DNA of 64,000 nt from JAFDZO01 sp044226845 (lineage in GTDB: Bacteria; Bacteroidota; Ignavibacteria; Tepidaquicellales; Tepidaquicellaceae). Position 1 is the first letter of the stretch, and the number at the start of each line of letters is the position of its first letter. The notes beneath the pieces were generated by a model that had not been told where the DNA came from, did not search any database, and was given only the letters and a program-made list of their open reading frames with translations. The DNA lies in the NCBI GenBank assembly GCA_044226845.1, contig JBGAGG010000001.1, forward strand, positions 432,558 through 496,557, read 5' to 3'. Of this stretch, positions 26,717-35,310 are shown piece after piece. A program made the translations under genes and the position numbers.

Positions 26717-27277
26717 TTATTTTTTAATCGGAATAACTTTTATCTGTGTAATTATCTTATCTTCCGTGTTAATCCTTAAATCACTGCCGCCTGTTCCCGT
26801 TGATTTCACCGGAGGATAATCCGTTCCAACAGGACTGTAGTTCATTTCCTTCTTATCTGCTTCATCAAGATTCACAAATATTTCCAATATCTGCGACTGC
26901 GATAAAACAGAATCGGCAAGTTTTATCTTTCTCTCAGGAACCTGGAATACTTTTGAAAGCAGAGGCTCAAGATGATTTATCTGTCTGCTGACGTTGCTGT
27001 TATGCAGATTAAAGAGCGCGCCTAAAAATTCATGAGTAACAAAGAGGTGATTGTACATAAGAAGCATTAATAATTTATCGTCAAGGTCAAGGTCCTGTTT
27101 TCTTCCTCCGCCAAAGGCTCTCTTGCGGGATTTTTTGAAGAGTCTCTTTTTCTCCAGATCAATAAAGATCGGTGTGAGTTGCTTTAAGAGATCTTCAAAT
27201 TTTTCAACACTTACTCCGGTCAGTTTTTTAATGATACCCGGGATTTTTTTGATCTTAAAGTATTTGCTAACTTTCAT
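26717..27277 (-). CDS. Transposase-type HTH protein lacking the DDE domain
   Basis: A 186-aa protein. Residues about 15-115 match the helix-turn-helix region (HTH_Tnp_4 type) that precedes the DDE_Tnp_4 catalytic domain in IS5-group transposases: 'LTGVSVEKFEDLLKQL', 'GGGRKQDLDLDDKLLMLLMYNHLFVTHEFLGALFNLHNSNVSRQINHLEPLL'. The C-terminal 70 residues are not a DDE domain and end in basic 'IKVIPIKK'. No terminal inverted repeats were found. It is either an IS remnant or a domesticated DNA-binding regulator. A cluster of TTTTGCAG repeats lies upstream. Confidence 0.7.
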   Translation of the reverse strand: MKVSKYFKIKKIPGIIKKLTGVSVEKFEDLLKQLTPIFIDLEKKRLFKKSRKRAFGGGRKQDLDLDDKLLMLLMYNHLFVTHEFLGALFNLHNSNVSRQINHLEPLLSKVFQVPERKIKLADSVLSQSQILEIFVNLDEADKKEMNYSPVGTDYPPVKSTGTGGSDLRINTEDKIITQIKVIPIKK

Positions 27278-27601
27278 GAATTCTTATTTTGCAGAATTAA
27301 TTATTATGCAGATTATTTTGCAGTGTTAATTTGCATACAATATGTAAAGACTATATATATAATGCAAGTACTAATTTGCAGGATAATTTTGCAGGAAAGT
27401 TTTAGACATGTTATCTTAACTATTATGTAGATATGATAATTATGACTAATTAAAAAGTTTTTACTTTATTTTGCAGAAAATAGTTTGTCTGAAAATTTTA
27501 GTAATCAGACTATGTTTTGCATTCAATTCTGTAAACTAAAAGAATGTTTAAGGTTCAGAAAATGGGTTTTGAAATGAAAGGTAAGAAAGAAAGTATTACT
27601 A
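27278..27601. promoter_or_regulatory. Intergenic cluster of TTTTGCAG direct repeats
   Basis: No gene was found. TTTTGCAG occurs at 27287, 27316, 27387 and 27469, ATTTGCAG at 27374 and AATTTGCAT at 27329, with shorter TGCA cores at 27306 and 27362. Several are 10-13 bases apart, near one helical turn. The stretch is the upstream region of the HTH protein gene (-), so these may be its own binding sites. Confidence 0.5.
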
Positions 27602-29440
27602 CTATTTTTTTGATTTGAATTTTTTATAGGCAGGATACCACTTGGAAATTTTCTTCTTGAACTGGAATAACGAGGTGTGTGAAAATATAATCTGGCGGCG
27701 GATTTGGTATAAATCTTTCAGGAAATTTAACGGACCGGAATCTGTTGCAACTCCGAATTCAAACCCTAATTGCTTTACCGCTTCCTTTGCCATTTTGTTA
27801 CATTCGCCGTAAGGATAAGCAAAAGAAAAGACAGGAATTTGCAATTCTTTACAAATATAGATTTTTGAGTTATAAATCTCTTTTAAAAGCTCATTTTTGC
27901 TTACTTCAGTCAGATTTGTATGATTTAGCGTATGTGCGCCGAACTCAATTCCATAATCAAACATCTTTTTAATTTGTTCTTTATTAAGCAGCCTGGCTCC
28001 GGGCTCGTTTTTAGCGGAATCCCATACATTACTATCCTGTCCCGTAACCAGAAATATGACTGCAGTTGAGTTATATTTCTTTAGTAAAGGAAAGGCCGAT
28101 GTATAATTATCTTCGTATCCGTCATCGAATGTGAGTATAATATTTTTTTCAGATAAAGTTTTATCTCCTTTCAGTGCCTTGCTTACATCTATAAAGGTAA
28201 TCGTCTTAAAATTATTTTTTTGCAGATGCTGAAGATGCTCTTCAAAAATTTTTTCTGTAACATATATTCCGACTACGCTGTCCTTTATACTATCTTTTAC
28301 AACTCGGTGATATAATAAAATGGGCAGCGGCTCTTCTAATACTTTTACATTTTGTTTTAAAATTTCTTCTTTATATAGTGTAAGTACTTTTTCAGCATTT
28401 GGAAGCAAACCATACTCATCTTCAACTTTCGACTTCACCGTTTCATCAAGCGTAGTATTATCTTTAATAGCTTTTATAATTTCTTTAACAATCCTCTCCG
28501 TATCTACTTTTTCTAAATCCCTGCTGTCGCCGAAATTTGATTCCAGTGCAAGAGGCAGGCTTTTATTATCCAGCGCTCCGCCGAAGAGAGACTCACCCCA
28601 GAATAAAACAGGCTTGTTCAAAAGCACTGCTTCAATGGCGCTTCTTCCGGCAGCAATGGTCATATCAACCTGATTAAGCGATGCCATTACATCATTTTTA
28701 TGGTCGTCAATAATTATATACTCTTCTCCGGTTTCTTTATTTTTTTTATTAATGCTGCTTAAGATTTCTTCATGCAAAGTGCCGGGACAGATAAAGAGGA
28801 ATTTTAAATTCTTTACTTCTGCTTTTACCTTCGGAATAATTTCATTCACAAGGGCAAGTACAATATCTTTCTTCGGTCCCGTTCCCCTTCCGATGTATGA
28901 TAATAAAAAATCCTTTTCATTCATATAAAAAGATTTCACTTCCTGCTTACTTCTTTTAATGACTTCATCAATATTTAGTCCATTACGTATCAATTCTATC
29001 TGACTCTTCTTCAAATTAAAATCTTTCATCGTAACATCACGTATATATTCGGAGACGGCAATAGTTTTATCTCCCAGCGCCGGAACAAGCTTCTTGGATA
29101 ATCGCATTCCGCTCAGTCCGTGTACAGTCACAATAAAAGGAATATTCTCACGTTTGCATGCGAAGTGTCCGACCCATGCAGATGCGCGTGAGTTCGCATG
29201 GACTATATCTATATTATTCTCTCTGATAATTTTTTGAATTTCAACAATGTTACTGCGGCGAGTTTTAAAATCGCGTTGATGAAGATTTACCTTAAATATT
29301 TTGGCATCGGCTTTACGCGTAAAGGTATCCGATGCAATAAATATTTTATTGCCGGATGATGAGTAGTAATTCGCCAGAGATTCTACGTAGGTTTCCGCCC
29401 CCGTAACCTCTACCTGAGATAAAAGGTAAAGTATATTCAT
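27602..29440 (-). CDS. Glycosyltransferase (GT4-like) fused to NodB polysaccharide deacetylase
   Basis: 612 aa from the ATG at 29440; an earlier in-frame ATG at 29470 would add 10 hydrophobic residues. About 1-365 is a GT-B glycosyltransferase ('EVTGAETYVESLANYY', 'VHANSRASAWVGHFA', 'SYIGRGTGPKKDIVLALVNEI', 'AAGRSAIEAVLLNKPVLFWG'). About 370-600 is a NodB domain with 'LTFDDGYEDN', 'EFGAHTLNHTNL' (metal His) and 'FAYPYGE'. One chain may transfer a sugar and deacetylate an N-acetylated glycan. It lies alone, with no other glycan gene adjacent. Confidence 0.85.
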   Translation of the reverse strand: MNILYLLSQVEVTGAETYVESLANYYSSSGNKIFIASDTFTRKADAKIFKVNLHQRDFKTRRSNIVEIQKIIRENNIDIVHANSRASAWVGHFACKRENIPFIVTVHGLSGMRLSKKLVPALGDKTIAVSEYIRDVTMKDFNLKKSQIELIRNGLNIDEVIKRSKQEVKSFYMNEKDFLLSYIGRGTGPKKDIVLALVNEIIPKVKAEVKNLKFLFICPGTLHEEILSSINKKNKETGEEYIIIDDHKNDVMASLNQVDMTIAAGRSAIEAVLLNKPVLFWGESLFGGALDNKSLPLALESNFGDSRDLEKVDTERIVKEIIKAIKDNTTLDETVKSKVEDEYGLLPNAEKVLTLYKEEILKQNVKVLEEPLPILLYHRVVKDSIKDSVVGIYVTEKIFEEHLQHLQKNNFKTITFIDVSKALKGDKTLSEKNIILTFDDGYEDNYTSAFPLLKKYNSTAVIFLVTGQDSNVWDSAKNEPGARLLNKEQIKKMFDYGIEFGAHTLNHTNLTEVSKNELLKEIYNSKIYICKELQIPVFSFAYPYGECNKMAKEAVKQLGFEFGVATDSGPLNFLKDLYQIRRQIIFSHTSLFQFKKKISKWYPAYKKFKSKK

Positions 29441-29483
29441 TTGAACTAAAAATGAGAAGAATAAAAACAATTATCAATTTAGA

Positions 29484-29514
29484 TTTACAAATGTTTTTAA
29501 TTGATGTATTTTTG
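29484..29514 (+). promoter_or_regulatory. Bacteroidetes-type promoter for the MATE gene
   Basis: TATTTTTG (29507-29514) fits the TAnnTTTG -7 consensus, with TTTA (29484-29487) 19 bases upstream in place of TTTG. It predicts a start about 30 bases before the TTG codon at 29550, supporting that TTG as the start. Confidence 0.5.
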
Positions 29515-29549
29515 TTGTTTGCAATTTACTCCCCGATTTTCCAAATAAT

Positions 29550-30917
29550 TTGATAAATAAACTTTCAGACAACAGGCTGATACTTGCCATTGCAGGTCCG
29601 GCTGTGTTACAAACATTAGTAAAATCTTCTTTTACTCTTATTGATTCTTATTGGGTCGGGAAGCTCGGCAGCGCTGAGCTGGCTGCAATTACTGTTGCAA
29701 ATTTTTTAGTATGGGGAGCGATGGCGCTGGGAGAAATGATTCCCGTCGGCACTAATTCGCTTGTTGCTCAATCAAAAGGAGCTGATGAAGCAGATACGGG
29801 AAGGCATATCTCTACTAACAATCTGATAGAGACTTTATTTCTTGCAATCATAGTAGCAGTTATAATGATTCCTGCACTTCCGTATTTATATGATATAATT
29901 AATATTGATGCCCAGCAAAGAAATTACACGGATGATTATCTGATTACTTTTCTTATGGGTCTGCCCTGTGTTACTTTGCTTTCCACAACAACTGCAATCT
30001 TCAGAGGTAACGGTGATACAAAAACACCGTTCTATCTTTTGCTTACAGCAGTAATATTAAATTTTTTTTTAGCTCCTCTTCTTATTTTCGGTCTTGGTCC
30101 TGTTCCATTCGGCGGAATGAAAGGCGCAGCTTTTTCGACACTGATATCTTACTTCATAGCTTTCGTTATCGGATACAGATTATTACGGAAAAGAAATCTT
30201 ATAAATAAAATAACAACATACAGGTTCAGCAAAAAAATATTAAGGCATACTTTGAAGATCGGGCTCCCCGTTTCAATGAGCGGTCTGGCTTTCTCTTTAA
30301 TATATGTTTTCGTCTCACGCTTTGTGGCTGATTACGGCACCACAGGGCTTGCTGCGCTCGGCATCGGCCACCGCTCTGAGGCAATATCATATCAGATTTA
30401 CATAGGGCTTTCACTTGCTGCCACAATTTTAGTCGGGCAGAATATCGGCGCAGGAAATAAAGACAGGGCAGAGAAACTTGCATGGAAGATTTTTAAATTC
30501 GGAATTTTTGCAGCGATGATATATTCAATAATACTATTCACGTTCAGCGCGCAGATTGCATCTATCTTCACAACCGATTTAAGCGTAATTGCTGCAGCAT
30601 CAGATTTTAATAAAGTGACGGCAGTCATTTTAATTTTTTCTGCTGCTGAAGTTATCTTAAGCGGAGCATTTTCCGGTGCGGGAGAAACGATACCGCCTGT
30701 ATCAATCGGGCTGACTACTACTCTTTTAAGAATTCCTCTCTGCGCATATTTTTCTTCGTTATGGGGACTGAATGGAATATGGTTTGCTATCTGTCTTTCA
30801 GTTGCGCTGAAAGGAATTCTGATTACGTACTGGTTCAGCAGGGGAAAATGGAAAGAAAGGAAGTTTGAATTGAGCAAAAAGAAAGAAAATATTCTTGAGC
30901 TTGTTGCAGATGAATAA
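29550..30917 (+). CDS. MATE family efflux transporter
   Basis: A 455-aa, 12-TM antiporter exporting cationic drugs or metabolites with Na+ or H+. The two-fold repeat is visible: 'FTLIDSYWVGKLGSAELAAITVANFL' and later 'FVSRFVADYGTTGLAALGIGHR'. A 'GNGDTKTPF' loop and 'LVGQNIGAGNKDRA' are typical of the NorM/DinF branch. The start is TTG at 29550, because no ATG exists in frame before the first TM segment. Substrate cannot be read from the sequence. Confidence 0.88.
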   Translation: MINKLSDNRLILAIAGPAVLQTLVKSSFTLIDSYWVGKLGSAELAAITVANFLVWGAMALGEMIPVGTNSLVAQSKGADEADTGRHISTNNLIETLFLAIIVAVIMIPALPYLYDIINIDAQQRNYTDDYLITFLMGLPCVTLLSTTTAIFRGNGDTKTPFYLLLTAVILNFFLAPLLIFGLGPVPFGGMKGAAFSTLISYFIAFVIGYRLLRKRNLINKITTYRFSKKILRHTLKIGLPVSMSGLAFSLIYVFVSRFVADYGTTGLAALGIGHRSEAISYQIYIGLSLAATILVGQNIGAGNKDRAEKLAWKIFKFGIFAAMIYSIILFTFSAQIASIFTTDLSVIAAASDFNKVTAVILIFSAAEVILSGAFSGAGETIPPVSIGLTTTLLRIPLCAYFSSLWGLNGIWFAICLSVALKGILITYWFSRGKWKERKFELSKKKENILELVADE

Positions 30918-30926
30918 AGTTTAAAT

Positions 30927-30959
30927 AAAAAAGGCGAAGAAAAATTTCTCCGCCTTTTT
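30927..30959. terminator. Bidirectional terminator
   Basis: AAAAAAGGCG (30927-30936) pairs with CGCCTTTTT (30951-30959), with further AGAAA/TTTCT pairing. It lies between the convergent MATE gene and the DUF1573 operon. Confidence 0.85.
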
Positions 30960-30990
30960 ATTACTTACAAATTATACAAACAAAATTATT

Positions 30991-31419
30991 TTATGGTGTA
31001 ATATCGGCAATGAAGGTAAGAACTTTTTGAGGCTCTTTAGCATCGTTAGAGTAAACCATTAAAGTTTTCTCCTGTTTGCCTTCTCTGCCCTGAGTGTTGA
31101 AAGTTACTTTTATTTCACCTGACTCACCTTTAGCATAGTCCATTTTTTCACCCATTGTTGTTCCTGTGCATCCGCAGGATGCCTGAACTTTTTCTATGTG
31201 AAGAGTCTGGTTGCCTTTATTTGTAAATTTAAAAACATATTCAACCTGCGGACCTGAAGCTATTTTACCAAAATCGTGCTTTGTTTCATTGAACACAATT
31301 CTTGGTCCGTTGATGGAAGCAGCAAGCTTTGAATTGTTTACTACTGAAAACATAATTGCGAAAATTGCAATAAGCCCCAGAGTGAAGAAGGATATTTTTG
31401 AACCTTTTGATTTTAACAT
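30991..31419 (-). CDS. DUF1573 domain protein
   Basis: A 142-aa protein with an N-terminal membrane anchor or signal (about 8-32) and an Ig-like DUF1573 domain: 'FNETKHDFGKIASGPQVEYVFKFTNKGNQTL', 'VQASCGCTGT', 'GEIKVTFNTQGREGKQEKTLMVYSND'. The paired cysteines in CGCTG are the family hallmark. Periplasmic; function unknown. It is the last gene of a three-gene operon, 2 bases after the MauE-like gene. Confidence 0.88.
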   Translation of the reverse strand: MLKSKGSKISFFTLGLIAIFAIMFSVVNNSKLAASINGPRIVFNETKHDFGKIASGPQVEYVFKFTNKGNQTLHIEKVQASCGCTGTTMGEKMDYAKGESGEIKVTFNTQGREGKQEKTLMVYSNDAKEPQKVLTFIADITP

Positions 31420-31421
31420 TA

Positions 31422-31919
31422 TTATGTCTCCTTGTTTTGGGATGCGAGAATTTCAGCATCCGTGTAATTTACGTTTTTATAATACTTTGAACGGCTAAAT
31501 TTAAAAATAATAATTGCACCCAATAATAACAATATATCTTCAAATATTCTGATGAGTAAATCTGCCGATGTTGTTTTATCAGCCCCGTTTGAGCCGAAAC
31601 AACCGCAATCTATATCTAATCCTCGTGCATAAGCCTGTACTAAACCTATTAAAAAAACACTTAGTAATGCGATTATAACTAACGAGCTCCCCTTTCTAAA
31701 CAAACCAAACATCAAAAAAAGTCCCGCTATGAATTCAAGCGGAGGAACAATGATGGCAGTTATATTTATTAAAAAGTCCGGAAGAAGTTTATACCCGTAA
31801 ACCGATTTTGCAAAGGCAGTCTGGTCGAACAATTTATTGTACGATGCATAAACAAAAACTGCTCCGATAATGATCTGAAGTACAACCTGAACGTACCTTG
31901 ATGATAAAAAATCTTTCAT
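31422..31919 (-). CDS. MauE/DoxX-like membrane protein
   Basis: A 165-aa protein with four TM segments ('VVLQIIIGAVFVYASYNKL', 'ITAIIVPPLEFIAGLFLMFG', 'SLVIIALLSVFLIGLVQAYA', 'ILLLLGAIIIF') and the motif 'DIDCGCFG', found in MauE-type proteins that share folds with VKOR/DoxX redox proteins. It may carry electrons or help disulfide formation across the membrane. Its neighbours, a rhodanese and the CGCTG protein DUF1573, also carry reactive cysteines, which supports a thiol or sulfur role. Confidence 0.85.
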   Translation of the reverse strand: MKDFLSSRYVQVVLQIIIGAVFVYASYNKLFDQTAFAKSVYGYKLLPDFLINITAIIVPPLEFIAGLFLMFGLFRKGSSLVIIALLSVFLIGLVQAYARGLDIDCGCFGSNGADKTTSADLLIRIFEDILLLLGAIIIFKFSRSKYYKNVNYTDAEILASQNKET

Positions 31920-31931
31920 GTATTAATAAAA

Positions 31932-32537
31932 TTATTTTTCAACCGGAAGGCCGGCTGCTTCCCATTCTTTAAATCCGCCTAGATAAATATTAACGGCATT
32001 AAAGCCCAGCTTGGCAATATCATATGCAAGGTCTATGCTCATATCACAGTCGCCGCCGTTGCAGTATGCGATGATAATACCGTCTTTGTTTAGTCCTTTT
32101 AATCTATCGGGAAGCTTATCTTTATCTTTAAAATGGTAATCTTCATAAGAAATATTAATTGCGCCTTTTATGTGTCCTTTTGCAAATTCTTCGGGCTTTC
32201 TTGCATCTATCATCAGGGCATTTCTTTCAAATAATAGTTTTGCAAGGTCGAGCTTAATTTTCTGCGGCTTTATGAATCCTTCTTTAGTTAGATTAGGATT
32301 ATTGTTATAGCTGAGGGGTTTATTTTTTTGAGTCGTATCGTAGGGATTATTTTTAAAGTCATTCGTATTCTGAATTGCATTCTTAAGGCTGTCAGTATTA
32401 TCAGCCTTCATTTTTTCGGTGTAGTTTGTGAACAGCGGTATGCCTTTGCTGCTTACGGCATTTAATGTTAACCCTGCTGCCAGCGCCATAATGAAAATCA
32501 ACAGCGCCTGTTTACCGCCTGATAAGTGTTTACTCAT
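31932..32537 (-). CDS. Membrane-anchored rhodanese-domain protein
   Basis: A 201-aa protein with one N-terminal TM helix ('ALLIFIMALAAGLTL', about 10-24), a polar linker and a rhodanese domain from about 90. The domain has 'LMIDARKPEEFAKGHIKGAINI', the active-site loop 'YCNGGDCDMS' with the likely catalytic Cys in CNGGDC, and the 'YLGGFKEWEAAGLP' end motif. It should transfer sulfur or act as a thiol carrier on the periplasmic side. First gene of the operon, 12 bases before the MauE-like gene. Confidence 0.88.
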   Translation of the reverse strand: MSKHLSGGKQALLIFIMALAAGLTLNAVSSKGIPLFTNYTEKMKADNTDSLKNAIQNTNDFKNNPYDTTQKNKPLSYNNNPNLTKEGFIKPQKIKLDLAKLLFERNALMIDARKPEEFAKGHIKGAINISYEDYHFKDKDKLPDRLKGLNKDGIIIAYCNGGDCDMSIDLAYDIAKLGFNAVNIYLGGFKEWEAAGLPVEK

Positions 32538-32592
32538 AAAATTATTATTATAAAAAACTAACCTGATTTTTTTAGTTAAAGTTCAAAAAATC

Positions 32593-33657
32593 TTAATAAA
32601 CTTTGAACGAATTCACTGTAGTAATGGAAGAATTATATGCATTAATCATATAATTATAGCTTCTCACAACGTTATCATAAGCAAGACCGAAATCTCTTTC
32701 GTTCATTTTTCCTTTCTTCAGGTCTTTGTTGAATTTATTTACTTCATCAATAAAACCTTTTGTCATCTTGGTAAAATAATCTTCGAAGCTGAACTTTATA
32801 TATTTGCTTTTATCTGAGAATTCCGTCGATTGAATTTTATTTTCCTCTGATTTGAACTTTCGTTCAAACTCTTCTATATCAGCCTGCAAGCCGTCTGCAT
32901 TGGAATTTCTGTTCACACTTTCAAACTTGTTGTAAAATGTTTCGGCCAGATCCATTGTATTCTCCAGAGCGTTCTGAACAATTATAACTGCCTTTTCATC
33001 TTTGTTTGTAAAGTCATCGGGATTCTTTCTCGTCTTTATCGGCTTATATTTTTTTACGGACTCTTTGAATTTATTATATAACGAATCATACTCTTTATAT
33101 GAGTCTTTCATTTCTTTATCAAAACCTGCTGCCTTGGATAAATCATCCTTGTATTCTTTATCCTTGTAGAATTTAGTAACACGTGAGGCAACGGAATAGT
33201 AATTCTCCAATGATTTTAATAATTCTCTGAACGAAGTTTCAATTTCTGTCTTCATATTTTCGTTATCAACTGCAAGCTTTGCAAGATCACCGCCTTCATA
33301 ATAGGAACGTCTGTAATCTTTTATGAGTCTTTCAAGATTATTCACATAAATATCAAGACCAACAACAAGAATAAATGAACCTTTAGAAATTGTTGAAGGG
33401 TCAGGTACAGTCGTAAGAAAATTTTTATTTACTTCATCTGCCGTTTCAGAAATTTTATTGGAGACTTCAATATATTTATTATAAAAAGTCAGGTCTGCCT
33501 GTGAAGTTTTCTCAAGCACTTTTTCCTTAACCGGAGTTTCACCTTCTATTTTGTGAGACTCGTCATTGTTTTTTGTAGTAGTGCTTTTAAAGTACGAGCA
33601 GCTTGTAACCAGAACAAACAAAACTAAAAGCGCAGATATAAATTTAAAATTTTTCAT
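32593..33657 (-). CDS. DUF3829-like lipoprotein
   Basis: 354 aa from the ATG at 33657; an upstream in-frame ATG at 33714 lies inside the ruvB 3' end and gives a poorer signal peptide. Residues 1-20 end in the lipobox 'LVTSC', with lipidation at Cys20. The rest is long, charged helix ('YNKYIEVSNKISETADEVN', 'YKEYDSLYNKFKESVKKYKPI') as in DUF3829/YiiG lipoproteins. Function unknown. It begins 22 bases after ruvB and may be cotranscribed. Confidence 0.75.
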   Translation of the reverse strand: MKNFKFISALLVLFVLVTSCSYFKSTTTKNNDESHKIEGETPVKEKVLEKTSQADLTFYNKYIEVSNKISETADEVNKNFLTTVPDPSTISKGSFILVVGLDIYVNNLERLIKDYRRSYYEGGDLAKLAVDNENMKTEIETSFRELLKSLENYYSVASRVTKFYKDKEYKDDLSKAAGFDKEMKDSYKEYDSLYNKFKESVKKYKPIKTRKNPDDFTNKDEKAVIIVQNALENTMDLAETFYNKFESVNRNSNADGLQADIEEFERKFKSEENKIQSTEFSDKSKYIKFSFEDYFTKMTKGFIDEVNKFNKDLKKGKMNERDFGLAYDNVVRSYNYMINAYNSSITTVNSFKVY

Positions 33658-33679
33658 TTGTATTTTAAAAATGATAAGA

Positions 33680-34708
33680 CTAATTATCAAATAAAGGTAA
33701 TTCTTTTTTTGCATTTGATTTCAAGCCAAGATGCTTGAATGCCAGCGGAGTTGCTTCTCTTCCCTTCGGAGTACGCTTAATAAATCCTTCTATCATAAGG
33801 AACGGCTCATAAACATCTTCTATTGTGCCGGGGTCTTCACCTACGGAAGCTGCTATAGTAGATAAACCTACGGGTCCGCCGTTGAATTTTGTAATAATTG
33901 TTTCCAGAATTTTTTTGTCCATCTTATCCAATCCGTATTTATCTATATCTAGCGAAGTTAAAGCATAATCAGCAATTGATTTTGAAATTTTTCCGTCTTC
34001 TTTTACAATTGCAAAGTCGCGTGTTCTTCTCAGTAATCTGTTAGCAATACGCGGAGTTGCGCGCGAGCGCTGCGCAATTTCTTCTGCGCCGTCGTCGGTG
34101 ATTTCAATTCCCATCAGTCTGGCCGAACGTTTTACAATATTGACAAGTTCTTTTGAAGAATAATAATCAAGGTGACAGTTAATTCCGAAACGGTCAAGCA
34201 TTGGAGATGAAAGCAATCCCTGTCTTGTTGTTGCTCCGATTAAAGTAAATTTTTCTAATTTGATAGGAATGCTTCTTGCAGCGGGACCGGAGTCTATCAT
34301 TATATCAAGCTTAAAATCTTCCATTGCAGAGTAAAGAAACTCCTCAACTACTTTAGGTATTCTATGGATTTCATCTATGAATAAAATTTCTCCTGCACGT
34401 AACTTAGTAAGCATACCTGCAAGGTCCCCGGGTTTTTCGATTACTGGACCGGATGTGCATACAATTGCTGCATTGAGTTCGTTGGCAATAATATTGGCTA
34501 AAGTAGTTTTACCAAGCCCCGGAGGACCAGTGAATAAAACATGATCGAGTGATTCGCCAAGTATTTTTGAACTCTCAATAAAAATTTTTAAGTTCTCCTT
34601 TACTTTTTCCTGACCTAAAAATTCAGAAAAATTCTGGGGCCTTACAATAGTAATAAAATCCTTATCTGTATCTGTAATTTCCGCTGTATTTAATGAGTTG
34701 TTTCGCAA
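33680..34708 (-). CDS. ruvB: Holliday junction branch-migration helicase RuvB
   Basis: A 342-aa AAA+ ATPase of standard length that drives branch migration with RuvA. It has Walker A GPPGLGKTT (61-69), Walker B 'FIDEIHR' (110-116), sensor 1 'GATTRQG' (158-164), the arginine-finger region 'SPMLDRFG', and the C-terminal winged helix ('DPGTIEDVYEPFLMIEGFIKRTPKGR'). The start is TTG at 34708, as no ATG occurs in frame before Walker A. ruvA and ruvC are not in this window. Confidence 0.95.
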   Translation of the reverse strand: MRNNSLNTAEITDTDKDFITIVRPQNFSEFLGQEKVKENLKIFIESSKILGESLDHVLFTGPPGLGKTTLANIIANELNAAIVCTSGPVIEKPGDLAGMLTKLRAGEILFIDEIHRIPKVVEEFLYSAMEDFKLDIMIDSGPAARSIPIKLEKFTLIGATTRQGLLSSPMLDRFGINCHLDYYSSKELVNIVKRSARLMGIEITDDGAEEIAQRSRATPRIANRLLRRTRDFAIVKEDGKISKSIADYALTSLDIDKYGLDKMDKKILETIITKFNGGPVGLSTIAASVGEDPGTIEDVYEPFLMIEGFIKRTPKGREATPLAFKHLGLKSNAKKELPLFDN

Positions 34709-34800
34709 TAGAAATGTGTAATTGTATTGTAATATGGAATTAAATGTTAATAAAAATAATGCTAATTTTATAGATAAACAATTTAGTAAAAAGAAGAACT

Positions 34801-35238
34801 ATGGCAGAAAAATCAGAAATGGTTAAACAAATTGATTTTATAATAATCAGCCGAAGAATAAGGCTTCTTGGCTACGTAATTATTGCCGGACTTACGCTTG
34901 TATATGTAGTAGGCATGATGGTTTCATCAAGTAATGTTAATCCCGAAAAATCTTTTCTGAATACTCCTATTACCATTGCCGGAATAGTACTCTGCACAGG
35001 CTCGGTATACATAAGGAAAAATATGCTGAAGAAAGTTAACAAAGATAATTTCGTTACAACATATTTTAATGCTCATGTCTCAGCTTTTATATTATGCGAT
35101 ATGGGTGCGCTGCTATCCGTTACTACAAATCTTTTTGTAAATGCAAATCTTATAATGGCTTCTGTAGGGGTTGGCGTAGGACTATTATATCTATGGATAA
35201 ATTTCCCGAGAGAAGAAGACAGAAAATTGCTTGACTAA
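34801..35238 (+). CDS. Small four-TM membrane protein, hypothetical
   Basis: A 145-aa protein with four hydrophobic segments ('LLGYVIIAGLTLVYVVGMMV', 'ITIAGIVLCTGSVYI', 'HVSAFILCDMGALLSVTTNLFV', 'IMASVGVGVGLLYLWINF') and a charged C-terminus 'PREEDRKLLD'. An AGAAG ribosome-binding site precedes the ATG. Divergent from ruvB. No family recognised; it resembles generic membrane proteins of unknown function. Confidence 0.65.
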   Translation: MAEKSEMVKQIDFIIISRRIRLLGYVIIAGLTLVYVVGMMVSSSNVNPEKSFLNTPITIAGIVLCTGSVYIRKNMLKKVNKDNFVTTYFNAHVSAFILCDMGALLSVTTNLFVNANLIMASVGVGVGLLYLWINFPREEDRKLLD

Positions 35239-35264
35239 TATTCTTAAGACAATACTATTTTTAA

Positions 35265-35297
35265 CAGTAACCCCACCCCTAAAGGGTGGGGTTACTG
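35265..35297. repeat. Perfect 14-bp-stem hairpin repeat
   Basis: CAGTAACCCCACCC (35265-35278), a CTAAA loop, then GGGTGGGGTTACTG (35284-35297). There is no T-tract, so it is not a typical intrinsic terminator. It shares GGGGTTACTGA with the hairpin near 21433, suggesting a short dispersed palindromic repeat. It sits between convergent genes. Confidence 0.7.
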
Positions 35298-35310
35298 AAT
35301 CGCTAAGCTC

